Of a DNA stretch of 52,711 nucleotides, positions 16,702 to 25,179 are shown piece after piece. The position numbers were made by a program, and so were the translations under genes. This DNA is from Flavobacteriaceae bacterium (GTDB lineage: Bacteria > Bacteroidota > Bacteroidia > Flavobacteriales > Flavobacteriaceae), in NCBI GenBank assembly GCA_947456815.1, contig CANGTL010000016.1, positions 1 to 52,711 on the forward strand, in the 5' to 3' direction. Position 1 is the stretch's first letter. Every line of letters begins with the position of its first letter. The notes below the pieces were generated by a model. It ran no database searches and was not told the DNA's origin. It saw only the letters and a program-made list of their open reading frames with translations.

Positions 16702-18117
16702 CTAATTCCTGCTCTCCAAAAGTACAACATTTTCAACATGATGCGTTTGCGGAAACATATCTACAGGGCGAACGCGAGTTACTTTATATTTTTCATCCAT
16801 CAAAGCCAAATCGCGGGCTTGGGTTGCCGAGTTGCAGCTTACATAAACGATTTTTTTCGGCGCAATTTTCAGTATTTGATCGATAACATCTTTGTGCATC
16901 CCGTCACGCGGTGGATCGGTAATGATCACATCTGGCTGCCCGTGTTGTGCAATAAATGCCTCGTTGAAGACCACTTTCATATCGCCGACAAAAAACTCGC
17001 AATTGGTAATTTCGTTGCGTTTTGCATTTTCTTTAGCATCGAGAATGGCTTCGGGTACACTTTCCACTCCAATCACCTTTTTTGCTTTTTTGGAGACGAA
17101 TTGCGCAATGGTTCCGGTTCCAGTGTACAAATCATACACAATTTCACTGCCTGTTAAGCCTGCAAAATCGCGGGTAATTTTATACAACTCATACGCTTGC
17201 GCTGAATTGGTTTGGTAAAATGATTTGGCGTTGATGCTAAAATGCAATCCTTCCATTTCCTCAAGAATATAATCACGACCTTTGTAAAGATGCACTTTTT
17301 GGTCATAAATTGTATCGTTTGGTTTACCATTGATGACATATTGCAAGGATGTAATTTGCGGAAATTTACCGTAAAGGTGATCCAAAAGCAGTTCGCGATT
17401 GGCTTTGTCTTCTTCAAAAAATTGAATCAAAACCATGATTTCACCGGTAGATGCCGTGCGAATCATCAACGTGCGCAATAATCCTTCGTGGTTTCGTGGA
17501 TTGAAAAATGGTAGATTATTTTCGTTGGCAAAATCCCGTATTTCATTTCTAATTTCATTCGACGGATCTTCTTGCAAATGACATTTGGTAATATCGAGAA
17601 TCTTGTCCCACATTTTCGGAATATGAAATCCTAAGGCATTTCGGTTTCCTAAATCGTCAGTCGATTCAATTTCTTTTTCTGTTAACCAACGGGCATTCGA
17701 GAATCCGAATTCCATTTTGTTTCGATAGAAGAATTGCTTTTCCGAACCTAAGATTGACTCAAATTCCGGGAGTTCAACTTTTCCGATGCGTTGCAAATGA
17801 TTCTTAACTTCATTTTGTTTGTAATGCAATTGTTGCGAATACTTCATGTTTTGCCATTTACAGCCACCGCAAACCCCAAAATGTTCGCAAATGGGCTCAA
17901 TGCGGTGTTCTGAAAATTCATGAAAACGAATCGCTTTGCCTTCGTAATACGCCTTTCTTTTTTTGAAAGTTTGCACATCAACAACGTCTCCTGGAACAAC
18001 ATTCGGAATAAAAATAACTTTTCCGTCGGGCGCTTTGGCTACAGAAACGCCTTTCGCGCCTGCATCCAAGACTTTGATATGATCAAATATGATTTTGTCA
18101 GTGGTTTTCTTTGCCAT
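16702..18117 (-). CDS. rlmD: 23S rRNA (uracil-5-)-methyltransferase RlmD
   Basis: 471 residues from the ATG of MAKKTTDKII; the 34-codon upstream extension is rejected because a promoter-like TACTTTTG lies directly before this ATG. The enzyme makes m5U (U1939 in E. coli 23S rRNA). A TRAM domain comes first (about 8-65). The 4Fe-4S cluster cysteines follow (Cys77, Cys83, Cys86 in ICEHFGVCGGCKW, plus a later Cys in ITKCHLQ). The SAM domain has VYDLYTGTGTIAQF, the TDPPRDG motif and the catalytic Cys in IVYVSCNSAT. It may also cover other RumA-family uridines. Confidence 0.9.
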   Translation of the reverse strand: MAKKTTDKIIFDHIKVLDAGAKGVSVAKAPDGKVIFIPNVVPGDVVDVQTFKKRKAYYEGKAIRFHEFSEHRIEPICEHFGVCGGCKWQNMKYSQQLHYKQNEVKNHLQRIGKVELPEFESILGSEKQFFYRNKMEFGFSNARWLTEKEIESTDDLGNRNALGFHIPKMWDKILDITKCHLQEDPSNEIRNEIRDFANENNLPFFNPRNHEGLLRTLMIRTASTGEIMVLIQFFEEDKANRELLLDHLYGKFPQITSLQYVINGKPNDTIYDQKVHLYKGRDYILEEMEGLHFSINAKSFYQTNSAQAYELYKITRDFAGLTGSEIVYDLYTGTGTIAQFVSKKAKKVIGVESVPEAILDAKENAKRNEITNCEFFVGDMKVVFNEAFIAQHGQPDVIITDPPRDGMHKDVIDQILKIAPKKIVYVSCNSATQARDLALMDEKYKVTRVRPVDMFPQTHHVENVVLLESRN

Positions 18118-18121
18118 GGCG

Positions 18122-18129
18122 CAAAAGTA
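18122..18129 (-). promoter_or_regulatory. Probable -7 element of rlmD, leaderless arrangement
   Basis: On the minus strand TACTTTTG fits TAnnTTTG and is followed by only four bases before the rlmD ATG, so transcription would start at or very near the start codon. A -33 TTG is not obvious. Confidence 0.4.
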
Positions 18130-18166
18130 GGGAAAGTTTGTTAGAATTTGAATTTGGAATTGAGAT

Positions 18167-18703
18167 TTACGACGGAGGATATGCAGCAGCAGGCACACCA
18201 AGCAAAGTTGCATTTTCAATGATACAATCTTTGACTACACATGCCGATGCTCCGATTGTAATTCCATTCGCTAATGTAATTGGGCCGATTATTACTGCAT
18301 TAGCGCCTAAGGAGCAATTGTCGCCAATTTTAATATCGCCATTATTGCAACCAGTTTTCCCTCCGATGATATTGCCGCCAGTTAACGTGAGGTTTGCTCC
18401 AATAACCGAGAATCGTGAAATCACTATACCAACTGAAGGATGTAAAACCAACAAACCTCCTTTGATATCCGCGTTATAATTGATTTCAACGTTGGAATAC
18501 GCATTGATGACATTGAAGAAAGGGATAAATACGACGCGTAGTATTTTGTAATTTTTTCCAACAACTAGAAACAAACCACGTTCTATTCGATAAAGCAATA
18601 TGCCCCAAAATACACGACTCATCCAAATGTGGAGGATTCTAATTTTGTGCTTTCCTAGCAATCTTTTCAGATCCTGCCTGAAATACTGAAGTTGTTGTAG
18701 CAT
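18167..18703 (-). CDS. Serine acetyltransferase-like hexapeptide protein
   Basis: 178 residues. The N-terminal helical part has hydrophobic stretches, followed by left-handed beta-helix hexapeptide repeats (INYNADIKGGLLVLHP, GIVISRFSVIGANLT, GDIKIGDNCSLGANAVIIGP, NGITIGASACVVKD) and the closing LLGVPA. The His in VLHPSVGIVI occupies the usual catalytic place. It resembles CysE but is short and basic, like serine/sugar acetyltransferases of polysaccharide clusters. No cysteine-synthesis or polysaccharide gene is beside it, so the acceptor (serine or sugar) stays open. Confidence 0.78.
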   Translation of the reverse strand: MLQQLQYFRQDLKRLLGKHKIRILHIWMSRVFWGILLYRIERGLFLVVGKNYKILRVVFIPFFNVINAYSNVEINYNADIKGGLLVLHPSVGIVISRFSVIGANLTLTGGNIIGGKTGCNNGDIKIGDNCSLGANAVIIGPITLANGITIGASACVVKDCIIENATLLGVPAAAYPPS

Positions 18704-18709
18704 TATTAT

Positions 18710-18777
18710 ATGGTAAACGTTTTCGAAAATTATTCACTCTATCAAGTCAGCAATAATAGAAAAATATAATGGTAAAC
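18710..18777. promoter_or_regulatory. Repeated ATGGTAAAC site in the divergent intergenic region before guaD
   Basis: ATGGTAAAC occurs at 18710-18718 and again at 18769-18777 in the same orientation, with matching AT-rich flanks. The 183-base region lies between divergent genes and should hold control of the purine cluster. It is a weak operator candidate. Confidence 0.25.
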
Positions 18778-18861
18778 ACTATAATAATAATAGAAATTCC
18801 GATTGAATTACGAGTATTAATGTGCTTACATCAATCGTTATAGCTATTTCCATCTTTTCCC

Positions 18862-18869
18862 TATATTTA
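18862..18869 (+). promoter_or_regulatory. Possible -7 element of the guaD-xdh operon
   Basis: TATATTTA differs by one base from TAnnTTTG and lies 17 bases before the guaD ATG. A TTA at 18838-18840 is 21 bases upstream instead of the usual TTG, so the promoter would be weak or need activation. Confidence 0.4.
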
Positions 18870-18886
18870 CCCAAAATATATAACAC

Positions 18887-19369
18887 ATGTGTGCTACAAC
18901 AAACAAGAATGAATTTATGCAGGAAGCCATTCGCCTGTCGATAGAAAATGTAACGAGTGGTAAAGGCGGCCCTTTCGGTGCTGTCATTGTTAAAGACGGA
19001 AAAATCATCGCTCGCGGTGCTAACCAAGTGACTTCATCAAACGATCCAACTGCTCATGCTGAGGTTGTCGCTATACGAAATGCATGCAAGGAATTAGGAA
19101 GTTTTCAATTGGATGGCTGTGAAATTTATACCAGCTGCGAACCTTGCCCGATGTGTTTGGGTGCGATTTATTGGGCACGTCCAGATAGAATGTATTTCGC
19201 CAACACAAAAAAAGACGCTGCGGATATTCAATTCGATGATCAATTTATCTATGAAGAATTGGAAATTCCATATACCAACCGCAAACTAGAAACAATTCCG
19301 TTGATGCGCGAAGAAGCACTAGAAGCTTTTCGTTTGTGGACAGAAAGCATCAACAAAATAGAATATTGA
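18887..19369 (+). CDS. guaD: Guanine deaminase
   Basis: 160 residues. It hydrolyses guanine to xanthine and ammonia in the cytosol. It is a zinc-dependent CDA-fold deaminase: His57 and catalytic Glu59 in TAHAEVVAI, and zinc ligands Cys87 and Cys90 in CEPCPMC. The GGPFGAVIVKDG, SNDPTAHAEV, GAIYWARPD and FDDQFIYEEL motifs match the small bacterial GuaD (Bacillus type) rather than TadA. It is the first gene of the purine cluster, 13 bases before xdhA, and feeds xanthine dehydrogenase directly. Confidence 0.9.
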   Translation: MCATTNKNEFMQEAIRLSIENVTSGKGGPFGAVIVKDGKIIARGANQVTSSNDPTAHAEVVAIRNACKELGSFQLDGCEIYTSCEPCPMCLGAIYWARPDRMYFANTKKDAADIQFDDQFIYEELEIPYTNRKLETIPLMREEALEAFRLWTESINKIEY

Positions 19370-19382
19370 TTCCCTGATTTTC

Positions 19383-20783
19383 ATGATTGAATTCCTATTA
19401 AATAATCGAAAAATTCAAACCGATAAAGCGCCAACAACGACTTTACTCGATTTCATTCGATACGACGAAAACTTGCGAGGTACCAAAATAGGTTGCCGAG
19501 AAGGCGATTGTGGTGCTTGTACGGTTTTGATTGGCACGATAAAAAACGGAAAGTTGGACTATCGAAGTGCCACTTCCTGCTTGACACCACTCCCGAACGT
19601 TCACGGAAAACATGTGGTCACCGTTGAAGGACTCAATTTGCCAAACAAACTCAATCAAGCGCAACAAGCGATGGTTGATTGTTCGGGAACGCAATGTGGT
19701 TTTTGTACGCCAGGTTTTGTCAACTCGATGTGTGGCTTTGCTTTAAATACAACGCAGCCCACTTTAGAAAGCGCTATTAGTGCCATTGACGGAAATATTT
19801 GCCGATGCACTGGTTATAAATCGATAGAACGTGCTGCTGCGAAACTTACGCAAGAGCTGCAATGGAAAAATGTCAATCAACCGCTATCTTGGTTGGTAGA
19901 ACACGATTTTATTCCAGATTATTTTTTAGAAGTAGAAGAAAAACTGCAAAGTTTTAATATAGAATACAACAGCGGAGGTCAAATACCAATCGGTGGCGGA
20001 ACGGATTTGTACGTGCAAAAGCACGACGACTTGCACGACATGAATATGGCGTATCTGTTCGATCGATCTGAACTCAACGGAATCACTTTTGAAGGTTTAA
20101 AATGCACTTTAAAATCTGCTGTTACAGTCACAGATTTAATCGAAAATGAAACCTTATTAAATGCCATTCCGAATTGGTATAATTACCTAAAATTAGTGTC
20201 GTCAACGCCCATTCGAAACATTGGAACCATCGCTGGAAATTTGGCGAATGGATCTCCAATTGGCGATTTTACAATCATATTGTTGGCGATGAATGCGCAA
20301 TTGACTTTGACAAATAAAGACGAAGTATCAAGACATTTACCGCTCAAAGATTTCTATTTGAGTTATAAAATATTGAATAAAACTGAAGACGAAATTATTA
20401 CTGAAATTGCATTCGAACTGCCTTCAAAATCTACCCAGTTTCATTTCGAAAAAGTGTGTAAACGGCAGTATTTAGACATTGCAAGCGTTAACACAGCCAT
20501 CACAATTACGATGAATGGCGATGTGATTCAAAAAGCGCATTGTTCTATCGGTGGCGTTGGACCAATTCCAAAATTCCTAGCACATACTTGCGAGTATCTT
20601 ACAAATAAATCTATTGAACCAAAAGTAGTTTTGCGGGCGGAAGAAATTCTTCAAACCGAATTGTCTCCTATGAGCGACGCTCGAGGAACCAAGGAATACA
20701 AAAGACTTTTAGCAAGACAATTGTTTTTCGCTCATTTCATCGCCATATTTCCGGAATCAATCAAAATGAGTGACCTGATATGA
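19383..20783 (+). CDS. xdhA: Xanthine dehydrogenase small subunit (2Fe-2S and FAD)
   Basis: 466 residues. This subunit takes electrons from the molybdenum centre. The plant-type 2Fe-2S domain has Cys38, Cys43, Cys46 and Cys66; the second 2Fe-2S domain has Cys105, Cys108, Cys140 and Cys142 (TQCGFC and ICRCTGY). The FAD domain follows from about residue 190 with the PIGGGTDLY loop and TIAGNLANGSPIGD, and the CO_dehydrogenase-type C-terminal domain ends the chain. The stop overlaps the xdhB start as ATGA. It acts with XdhB to oxidise hypoxanthine and xanthine to urate, using NAD as the expected acceptor. Confidence 0.93.
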   Translation: MIEFLLNNRKIQTDKAPTTTLLDFIRYDENLRGTKIGCREGDCGACTVLIGTIKNGKLDYRSATSCLTPLPNVHGKHVVTVEGLNLPNKLNQAQQAMVDCSGTQCGFCTPGFVNSMCGFALNTTQPTLESAISAIDGNICRCTGYKSIERAAAKLTQELQWKNVNQPLSWLVEHDFIPDYFLEVEEKLQSFNIEYNSGGQIPIGGGTDLYVQKHDDLHDMNMAYLFDRSELNGITFEGLKCTLKSAVTVTDLIENETLLNAIPNWYNYLKLVSSTPIRNIGTIAGNLANGSPIGDFTIILLAMNAQLTLTNKDEVSRHLPLKDFYLSYKILNKTEDEIITEIAFELPSKSTQFHFEKVCKRQYLDIASVNTAITITMNGDVIQKAHCSIGGVGPIPKFLAHTCEYLTNKSIEPKVVLRAEEILQTELSPMSDARGTKEYKRLLARQLFFAHFIAIFPESIKMSDLI

Positions 20784-23029
20784 TAAACATAGATGCCCAT
20801 AATCACGTAAAAGGAAAGTCCATTTATTTGGATGACATTCAAGAAATGAAAGGCACTTTGTATGCTTTGCCTTTTGATGCGACAGTTGCTCATGCTAAAA
20901 TCAAAAGCATCGATTTGCACAAAGCACTACAACGTAAAGGAATTGTAACGATACTCACTGCGAAAGACATTCCTGGTGAAAATCAAATTGGTGGAATCAT
21001 TCCAGATGAACCATTATTCGCCGATGGAGAAGTCCATTTTAGAGGTCAAGTGATTGCATTAATAATCGGAACTTCCGAACATCATTGTCGACAGGCAGCC
21101 AAATTGATTCATGTGGAATATGATGAATTGCCAGTGATTACCGACGCTCGAGAAGCGCAACGACAAAACAAATTGATTATTCCACCGAGAACTTTTACAT
21201 TGGGAAATACCGCTGAAGCCTGGTCGCAATGTGAACATATATTCGAAGGTCGCACCGATGTCAATGGTCAGGAACATTTATATATAGAAACGCAAGGTGC
21301 CTACGCTCGTCCGAAAGAAGATGGTAGTATTGTCGTTTCTTCATCAACTCAAGGTCCAACTGCGGTTCAGAAAATGGTCGCTCGTGTACTCGGAATTCCA
21401 ATGCACAAAGTCGAAATTGATACAGTTCGTTTGGGCGGTGGGTTCGGCGGAAAAGAAGATCAAGCGACACCTTGGGCCGTGATGGTCGCTTTGGCATCGC
21501 AACTATTGCATCAACCCGTAAAAATGGCAATGCATCGCATGGACGATATGCGGATGACCGGAAAACGCCATCCATATTCTTCTGATTTCAAAATTGGATT
21601 TTCTAAAGATTTAAAAATACTCGCCTACGAAGTAACGCATTATCAAAATGCAGGCGCCGCAGCCGATTTGTCGCCAGCTGTGATGGAACGCACTTTGTTT
21701 CACTCCACGAACGCCTATTATGTTCCGAATGTAATCGCCAAAGCGTACAGTTGCAAAACCAATTTGCCACCCAACACCGCTTTCCGTGGATTTGGCGGAC
21801 CGCAAGGAAAGTTCGTCATCGAAGCGGCTATCGTCAAAGCAGCGGAATCGTTGGGTGTTAGTCCAGCAGATATTCAAAAAGCAAACTTGGTAGTCGATGG
21901 CAATGAATTGTCCTATGGGCAAGTCCTGCAGCAAACCAACGCACATGCTAGCTGGGATTCGAGCATGAAAACTTATGATTATGCTGCGCAGAAACAACGT
22001 ATAGCGGATTTCAATAATAGCAATTCAAGATATAAAAAAGGATTGGCCGTGCAACCGATTTGTTTCGGGATTTCCTTTACCAATACGATGATGAATCATG
22101 CGCGTGCATTGGTACATATTTACCACGACGGAAGTGTGGTCGTGAGCACTGGCGCAGTCGAAATGGGTCAAGGCGTCAACACCAAACTCCTGCAAATCGT
22201 CACGCAAACCTTTGGCATTTCACCATTAAAAGTGCGCATCGAATCGACGAATACTTTAAGAGTGGCCAATACGTCGCCAACAGCTGCAAGTGCTGGAGCT
22301 GACTTAAATGGGAAAGCGCTAGAAATGGCTTGTAACGCTTTGTTGAGTCGATTGAAAACAGTTGCTCAAAATGAACATAACGCTGAGGAAATTCAAATCC
22401 AAGACGAACGGATTTTTGCCGATTCAAAGGCGACCGACATGACATGGAACGATTTGATTTTGAAAGCATTTACGCTTCGTGTTGCCTTGAGTGAAAATTC
22501 TCATTATGCGACACCAACGATTCATTATGACAAAAGCAAAGAGAAAGGACATCCATTTGCGTATCATGTGTATGGAACTGCGATTGTGGAAGTAACAGTA
22601 GATTGTTTGAAAGGAACGTATGATTTTGATAGCGTCAATATCGTTCATGATTTTGGAGAAAGTATGAATAAAGACGTCGATAACGGTCAAATTGAAGGCG
22701 GCTTGGTGCAAGGCATCGGCTGGATGACACTCGAAGAAATTGTCTATAACGAACAAGGTCGATTGGTATCAAATGCGCTTTCTACTTACAAAGTGCCAGA
22801 TATTTATTCCGTGCCGAAATCGATTCATGTTACACACTTAGAAACTGAAGGTCACGAATTGGCGATTAAGAAATCGAAAGCAGTCGGTGAACCACCATTG
22901 ATGTATGGTTTGGGCGCTTACTTTGCGATTCGTTCTGCGGTAAAAGCGTTTAATCCAAATGTGGATTTCGCGGTCAATGCGCCATATACGCCAGAAAAAG
23001 TGTTGATGGATTTGTATAAAAAATCATAA
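20780..23029 (+). CDS. xdhB: Xanthine dehydrogenase large, molybdopterin-binding subunit
   Basis: 749 residues. It is the molybdenum hydroxylase subunit. Key residues of the xanthine oxidase family are in place: Glu226 in GGGFGGKE (substrate-binding Glu), the AFRGFGGPQ loop with the substrate Arg, QGVNTKLLQI, SPTAASAGADLNG, and the catalytic base Glu704 in AVGEPPLMYG. Presence of both Glu residues and the Arg supports a purine substrate rather than an aldehyde or CO. The XdhC chaperone gene follows 21 bases later, and cofactor genes lie downstream. Confidence 0.94.
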   Translation: MINIDAHNHVKGKSIYLDDIQEMKGTLYALPFDATVAHAKIKSIDLHKALQRKGIVTILTAKDIPGENQIGGIIPDEPLFADGEVHFRGQVIALIIGTSEHHCRQAAKLIHVEYDELPVITDAREAQRQNKLIIPPRTFTLGNTAEAWSQCEHIFEGRTDVNGQEHLYIETQGAYARPKEDGSIVVSSSTQGPTAVQKMVARVLGIPMHKVEIDTVRLGGGFGGKEDQATPWAVMVALASQLLHQPVKMAMHRMDDMRMTGKRHPYSSDFKIGFSKDLKILAYEVTHYQNAGAAADLSPAVMERTLFHSTNAYYVPNVIAKAYSCKTNLPPNTAFRGFGGPQGKFVIEAAIVKAAESLGVSPADIQKANLVVDGNELSYGQVLQQTNAHASWDSSMKTYDYAAQKQRIADFNNSNSRYKKGLAVQPICFGISFTNTMMNHARALVHIYHDGSVVVSTGAVEMGQGVNTKLLQIVTQTFGISPLKVRIESTNTLRVANTSPTAASAGADLNGKALEMACNALLSRLKTVAQNEHNAEEIQIQDERIFADSKATDMTWNDLILKAFTLRVALSENSHYATPTIHYDKSKEKGHPFAYHVYGTAIVEVTVDCLKGTYDFDSVNIVHDFGESMNKDVDNGQIEGGLVQGIGWMTLEEIVYNEQGRLVSNALSTYKVPDIYSVPKSIHVTHLETEGHELAIKKSKAVGEPPLMYGLGAYFAIRSAVKAFNPNVDFAVNAPYTPEKVLMDLYKKS

Positions 23030-23050
23030 ACTACTTCTAATTCGTAGCTT

Positions 23051-23968
23051 ATGGTACTTGATTTTTATAGTAAAGTAAAAGCACTTCTTCAAACCGATAA
23101 GCAGGGTGTTTTGATGGTCGTAATCGCCAACGAAGGCAGCAGCCCTGGTCGAAAAGGCTTCAAAATGGTAGTCACACAAAACCAAATGCAAGGCACGATT
23201 GGAGGCGGTATTATGGAACATAAATTGGTTGAATATGCCAGAAGTTTATTAGATAAACCCACTTTTTCGTCTTTTATCAAACATCAAATTCACGATAAGT
23301 CAGCGCCAACCGATCAATCAGGAATGATTTGTTCCGGTCGACAGACGATTGCTTTTTATGCTTTGAATACCGAAAGTCTCACTTGGATTGACTTGATCTT
23401 AAATGCTGAAAACGGAGAAATCTTTTACTGCGAAAATGGCGTTCACCTAAATGCAACAACTAATGCCACGGAATGGGAATTTATAGAACCTATTTCACTA
23501 CCGAATCACGTATACATTATCGGCGGCGGTCACGTGGGTTTGGCATTAAGCGAAGTGCTATCGCGATTGGATTTTGAACTTCACTTGCTCGATCATCGCG
23601 AGAATCTCAATACCATGGAGGCGAATAACTTTGTGCATTCTAAACAAATCGTCGAATTTGAAACCATAGAACAAAATATTCCAGAATCTGAAAATACTTA
23701 TGTGGTCGTCATGTCGTTTGGTTATCGCACCGACGACATCATCATTCGCCGTTTGTTGGGCAGAAAATATAAATTTGTGGGCATGCTAGGAAGTCAAGAA
23801 AAGATGAATACGTTGTATAAAAATCTCTTGGCCGACGGATTTTCTCAAGAGCAATTAGATCAAGTTCATGCTCCGATTGGTCTCGATATCAAAAGTGAAA
23901 CCGCCGCGGAAATTGCCATCAGTGTTGCTGCACAATTGATTCAAATTAAAAATAAAGGATTACGATGA
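23051..23968 (+). CDS. xdhC: XdhC molybdenum cofactor sulfuration/insertion chaperone
   Basis: 305 residues. XdhC binds molybdenum cofactor, helps replace an oxo ligand with sulfur, and delivers it to the XdhB-type subunit. The N-terminal XdhC/CoxI domain has EGSSPGRKGFKM and GTIGGGIMEHKLVEYAR. The C-terminal Rossmann domain has IIGGGHVGLAL and LLDHRE, followed by VGMLGSQEKM and APIGLDIKSETAAEIAISVAA. The stop overlaps the moeA start as ATGA. The sulfur donor would be a cysteine desulfurase such as the one at 41908, although that is not in the operon. Confidence 0.92.
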   Translation: MVLDFYSKVKALLQTDKQGVLMVVIANEGSSPGRKGFKMVVTQNQMQGTIGGGIMEHKLVEYARSLLDKPTFSSFIKHQIHDKSAPTDQSGMICSGRQTIAFYALNTESLTWIDLILNAENGEIFYCENGVHLNATTNATEWEFIEPISLPNHVYIIGGGHVGLALSEVLSRLDFELHLLDHRENLNTMEANNFVHSKQIVEFETIEQNIPESENTYVVVMSFGYRTDDIIIRRLLGRKYKFVGMLGSQEKMNTLYKNLLADGFSQEQLDQVHAPIGLDIKSETAAEIAISVAAQLIQIKNKGLR

Positions 23969-25134
23969 TATCCGTTGATGAGGCTTTTTTAATCTTAAAC
24001 AAGACTACTTTTTCCTTGCAAGAAGTGGAAATTTCTTTGCGTGAAGCTAACTCATTTGTACTTGCAGAAACTTTGATTTCACCGATTTCCATGCCGCCAT
24101 TTCGACAAGCCAATATGGACGGATTTGCACTTTCGTTGCACGACGAATTAACCTATGACATTGTAGGTGAAATCAAAGCTGGTGATTTTTTCGATGGGCA
24201 ATTGCAACCTGGACAAGCGATGAAGATCTTTACTGGAGCAGCAGTTCCAGATTCGGCACAAGCGGTGATTCAGATTGAAAAAGTGACATCAAATAACCAT
24301 CAATTGCAACTTCAAGAAAATGTCAAACCCGAAACCAACGTCCGCCCATTAGGTTCTCAAATTGAAAAAGGAACTGTGGCTTTAGAAAAAGGTTCGATTC
24401 TAAATCCCGCTGCGATTGGTTTTCTAGCGGGATTAGGGTTTACTTCTGTTAAAATTTACGCCAAACCCAAAGTGGGTATTGTGATTACCGGCAACGAATT
24501 GGTTCAAGCGGGACAGCCTTTGCCAAGCGGGAAAGTCTACGAAAGCAATGCGATCATGTTGCAATTGGCTTTGCAATCGGAGCACTATGATCAAATCAAT
24601 AGCTATCAAGTTGAAGACACTTTCGAAGCGACTAAATCGGCATTGCAACAAGCCATCGAAGAGAATGACGTCATCTTAGTTTCTGGTGGGATTTCTGTTG
24701 GTGATTATGATTTTGTTGGCAAGTCATTGCAAAGTTTAGCAGTGGAAACCTTGTTTTATAAAGTCAATCAAAAGCCTGGGAAACCATTATATTGCGGTAG
24801 ATTAAGTGACAAGATGATATTTGCATTACCTGGAAATCCAGCGGCAAGTTTGACTTGTTTGTATGTGTATGTGCTGCCAACTTTAAATCGAATTTCTGGA
24901 AAAAATGCGTCGTATATGCCGTCTATCACAAAACCATTGGTGCACGATTTTGAAGTGAATAATTCGAGAAGTCAGTTTTTGAAAGCTTTAGTAATCGGTG
25001 ACGAGGTGACTATTTTGCCACACCAAGATTCCTCTATGCTTGATTCGTTTGCTTTGGCAAATGCCTTGGTTTTTGTGACTGAGGGTTTTTATTTGCTGGA
25101 AAAAGGCGTTAAAGTTACTGTTTATCTTTTATAG
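23965..25134 (+). CDS. moeA: Molybdopterin molybdenumtransferase MoeA
   Basis: 389 residues. MoeA inserts molybdate into adenylylated molybdopterin. The domains are: N-terminal part with SPISMPPFRQANMDGFAL, domain II with KIFTGAAVPDSAQAVIQIE and NVRPLGSQIEKG, the MPT-binding domain III with VGIVITGNELV, KVYESNAIML, ILVSGGISVGDYDF and KPGKPLYCG...ALPGNPAAS, and the small C-terminal domain. It is coupled to xdhC by a 4-base overlap, tying cofactor synthesis to xanthine dehydrogenase. Confidence 0.93.
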   Translation: MISVDEAFLILNKTTFSLQEVEISLREANSFVLAETLISPISMPPFRQANMDGFALSLHDELTYDIVGEIKAGDFFDGQLQPGQAMKIFTGAAVPDSAQAVIQIEKVTSNNHQLQLQENVKPETNVRPLGSQIEKGTVALEKGSILNPAAIGFLAGLGFTSVKIYAKPKVGIVITGNELVQAGQPLPSGKVYESNAIMLQLALQSEHYDQINSYQVEDTFEATKSALQQAIEENDVILVSGGISVGDYDFVGKSLQSLAVETLFYKVNQKPGKPLYCGRLSDKMIFALPGNPAASLTCLYVYVLPTLNRISGKNASYMPSITKPLVHDFEVNNSRSQFLKALVIGDEVTILPHQDSSMLDSFALANALVFVTEGFYLLEKGVKVTVYLL

Positions 25135-25150
25135 CGGATAGAATAGTATT

Positions 25151-25158
25151 TATATTTG
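25151..25158 (+). promoter_or_regulatory. Internal promoter (-7 element) before the esterase/moa operon
   Basis: TATATTTG matches TAnnTTTG exactly and lies 21 bases before the esterase ATG, in the 45-base gap after moeA. The -33 position holds TTT rather than TTG. It would let the esterase-TSUP-moaD-moeB-moaE-moaCB-moaA string be made separately from guaD-xdh-moeA. Confidence 0.5.
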
Positions 25159-25179
25159 TTTTAGATCTATTGTAAATTT

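Noticed and set aside
18117..18219. N-terminal extension of RlmD overlapping the serine acetyltransferase-like gene
   Set aside because: It would run through the other gene's coding end and the promoter-like TACTTTTG. The TRAM domain begins soon after the ATG at 18117.
18887..19369. Deaminase as tRNA adenosine deaminase TadA
   Set aside because: The SNDPTAHAEV, GAIYWARPD and FDDQFIYEE motifs and the position before xdhA fit guanine deaminase better.
20780..23029. Large subunit as CO dehydrogenase or aldehyde oxidoreductase
   Set aside because: The substrate Glu226, the AFRGFGG loop and Glu704 follow the xanthine dehydrogenase pattern, and the neighbours are purine genes.
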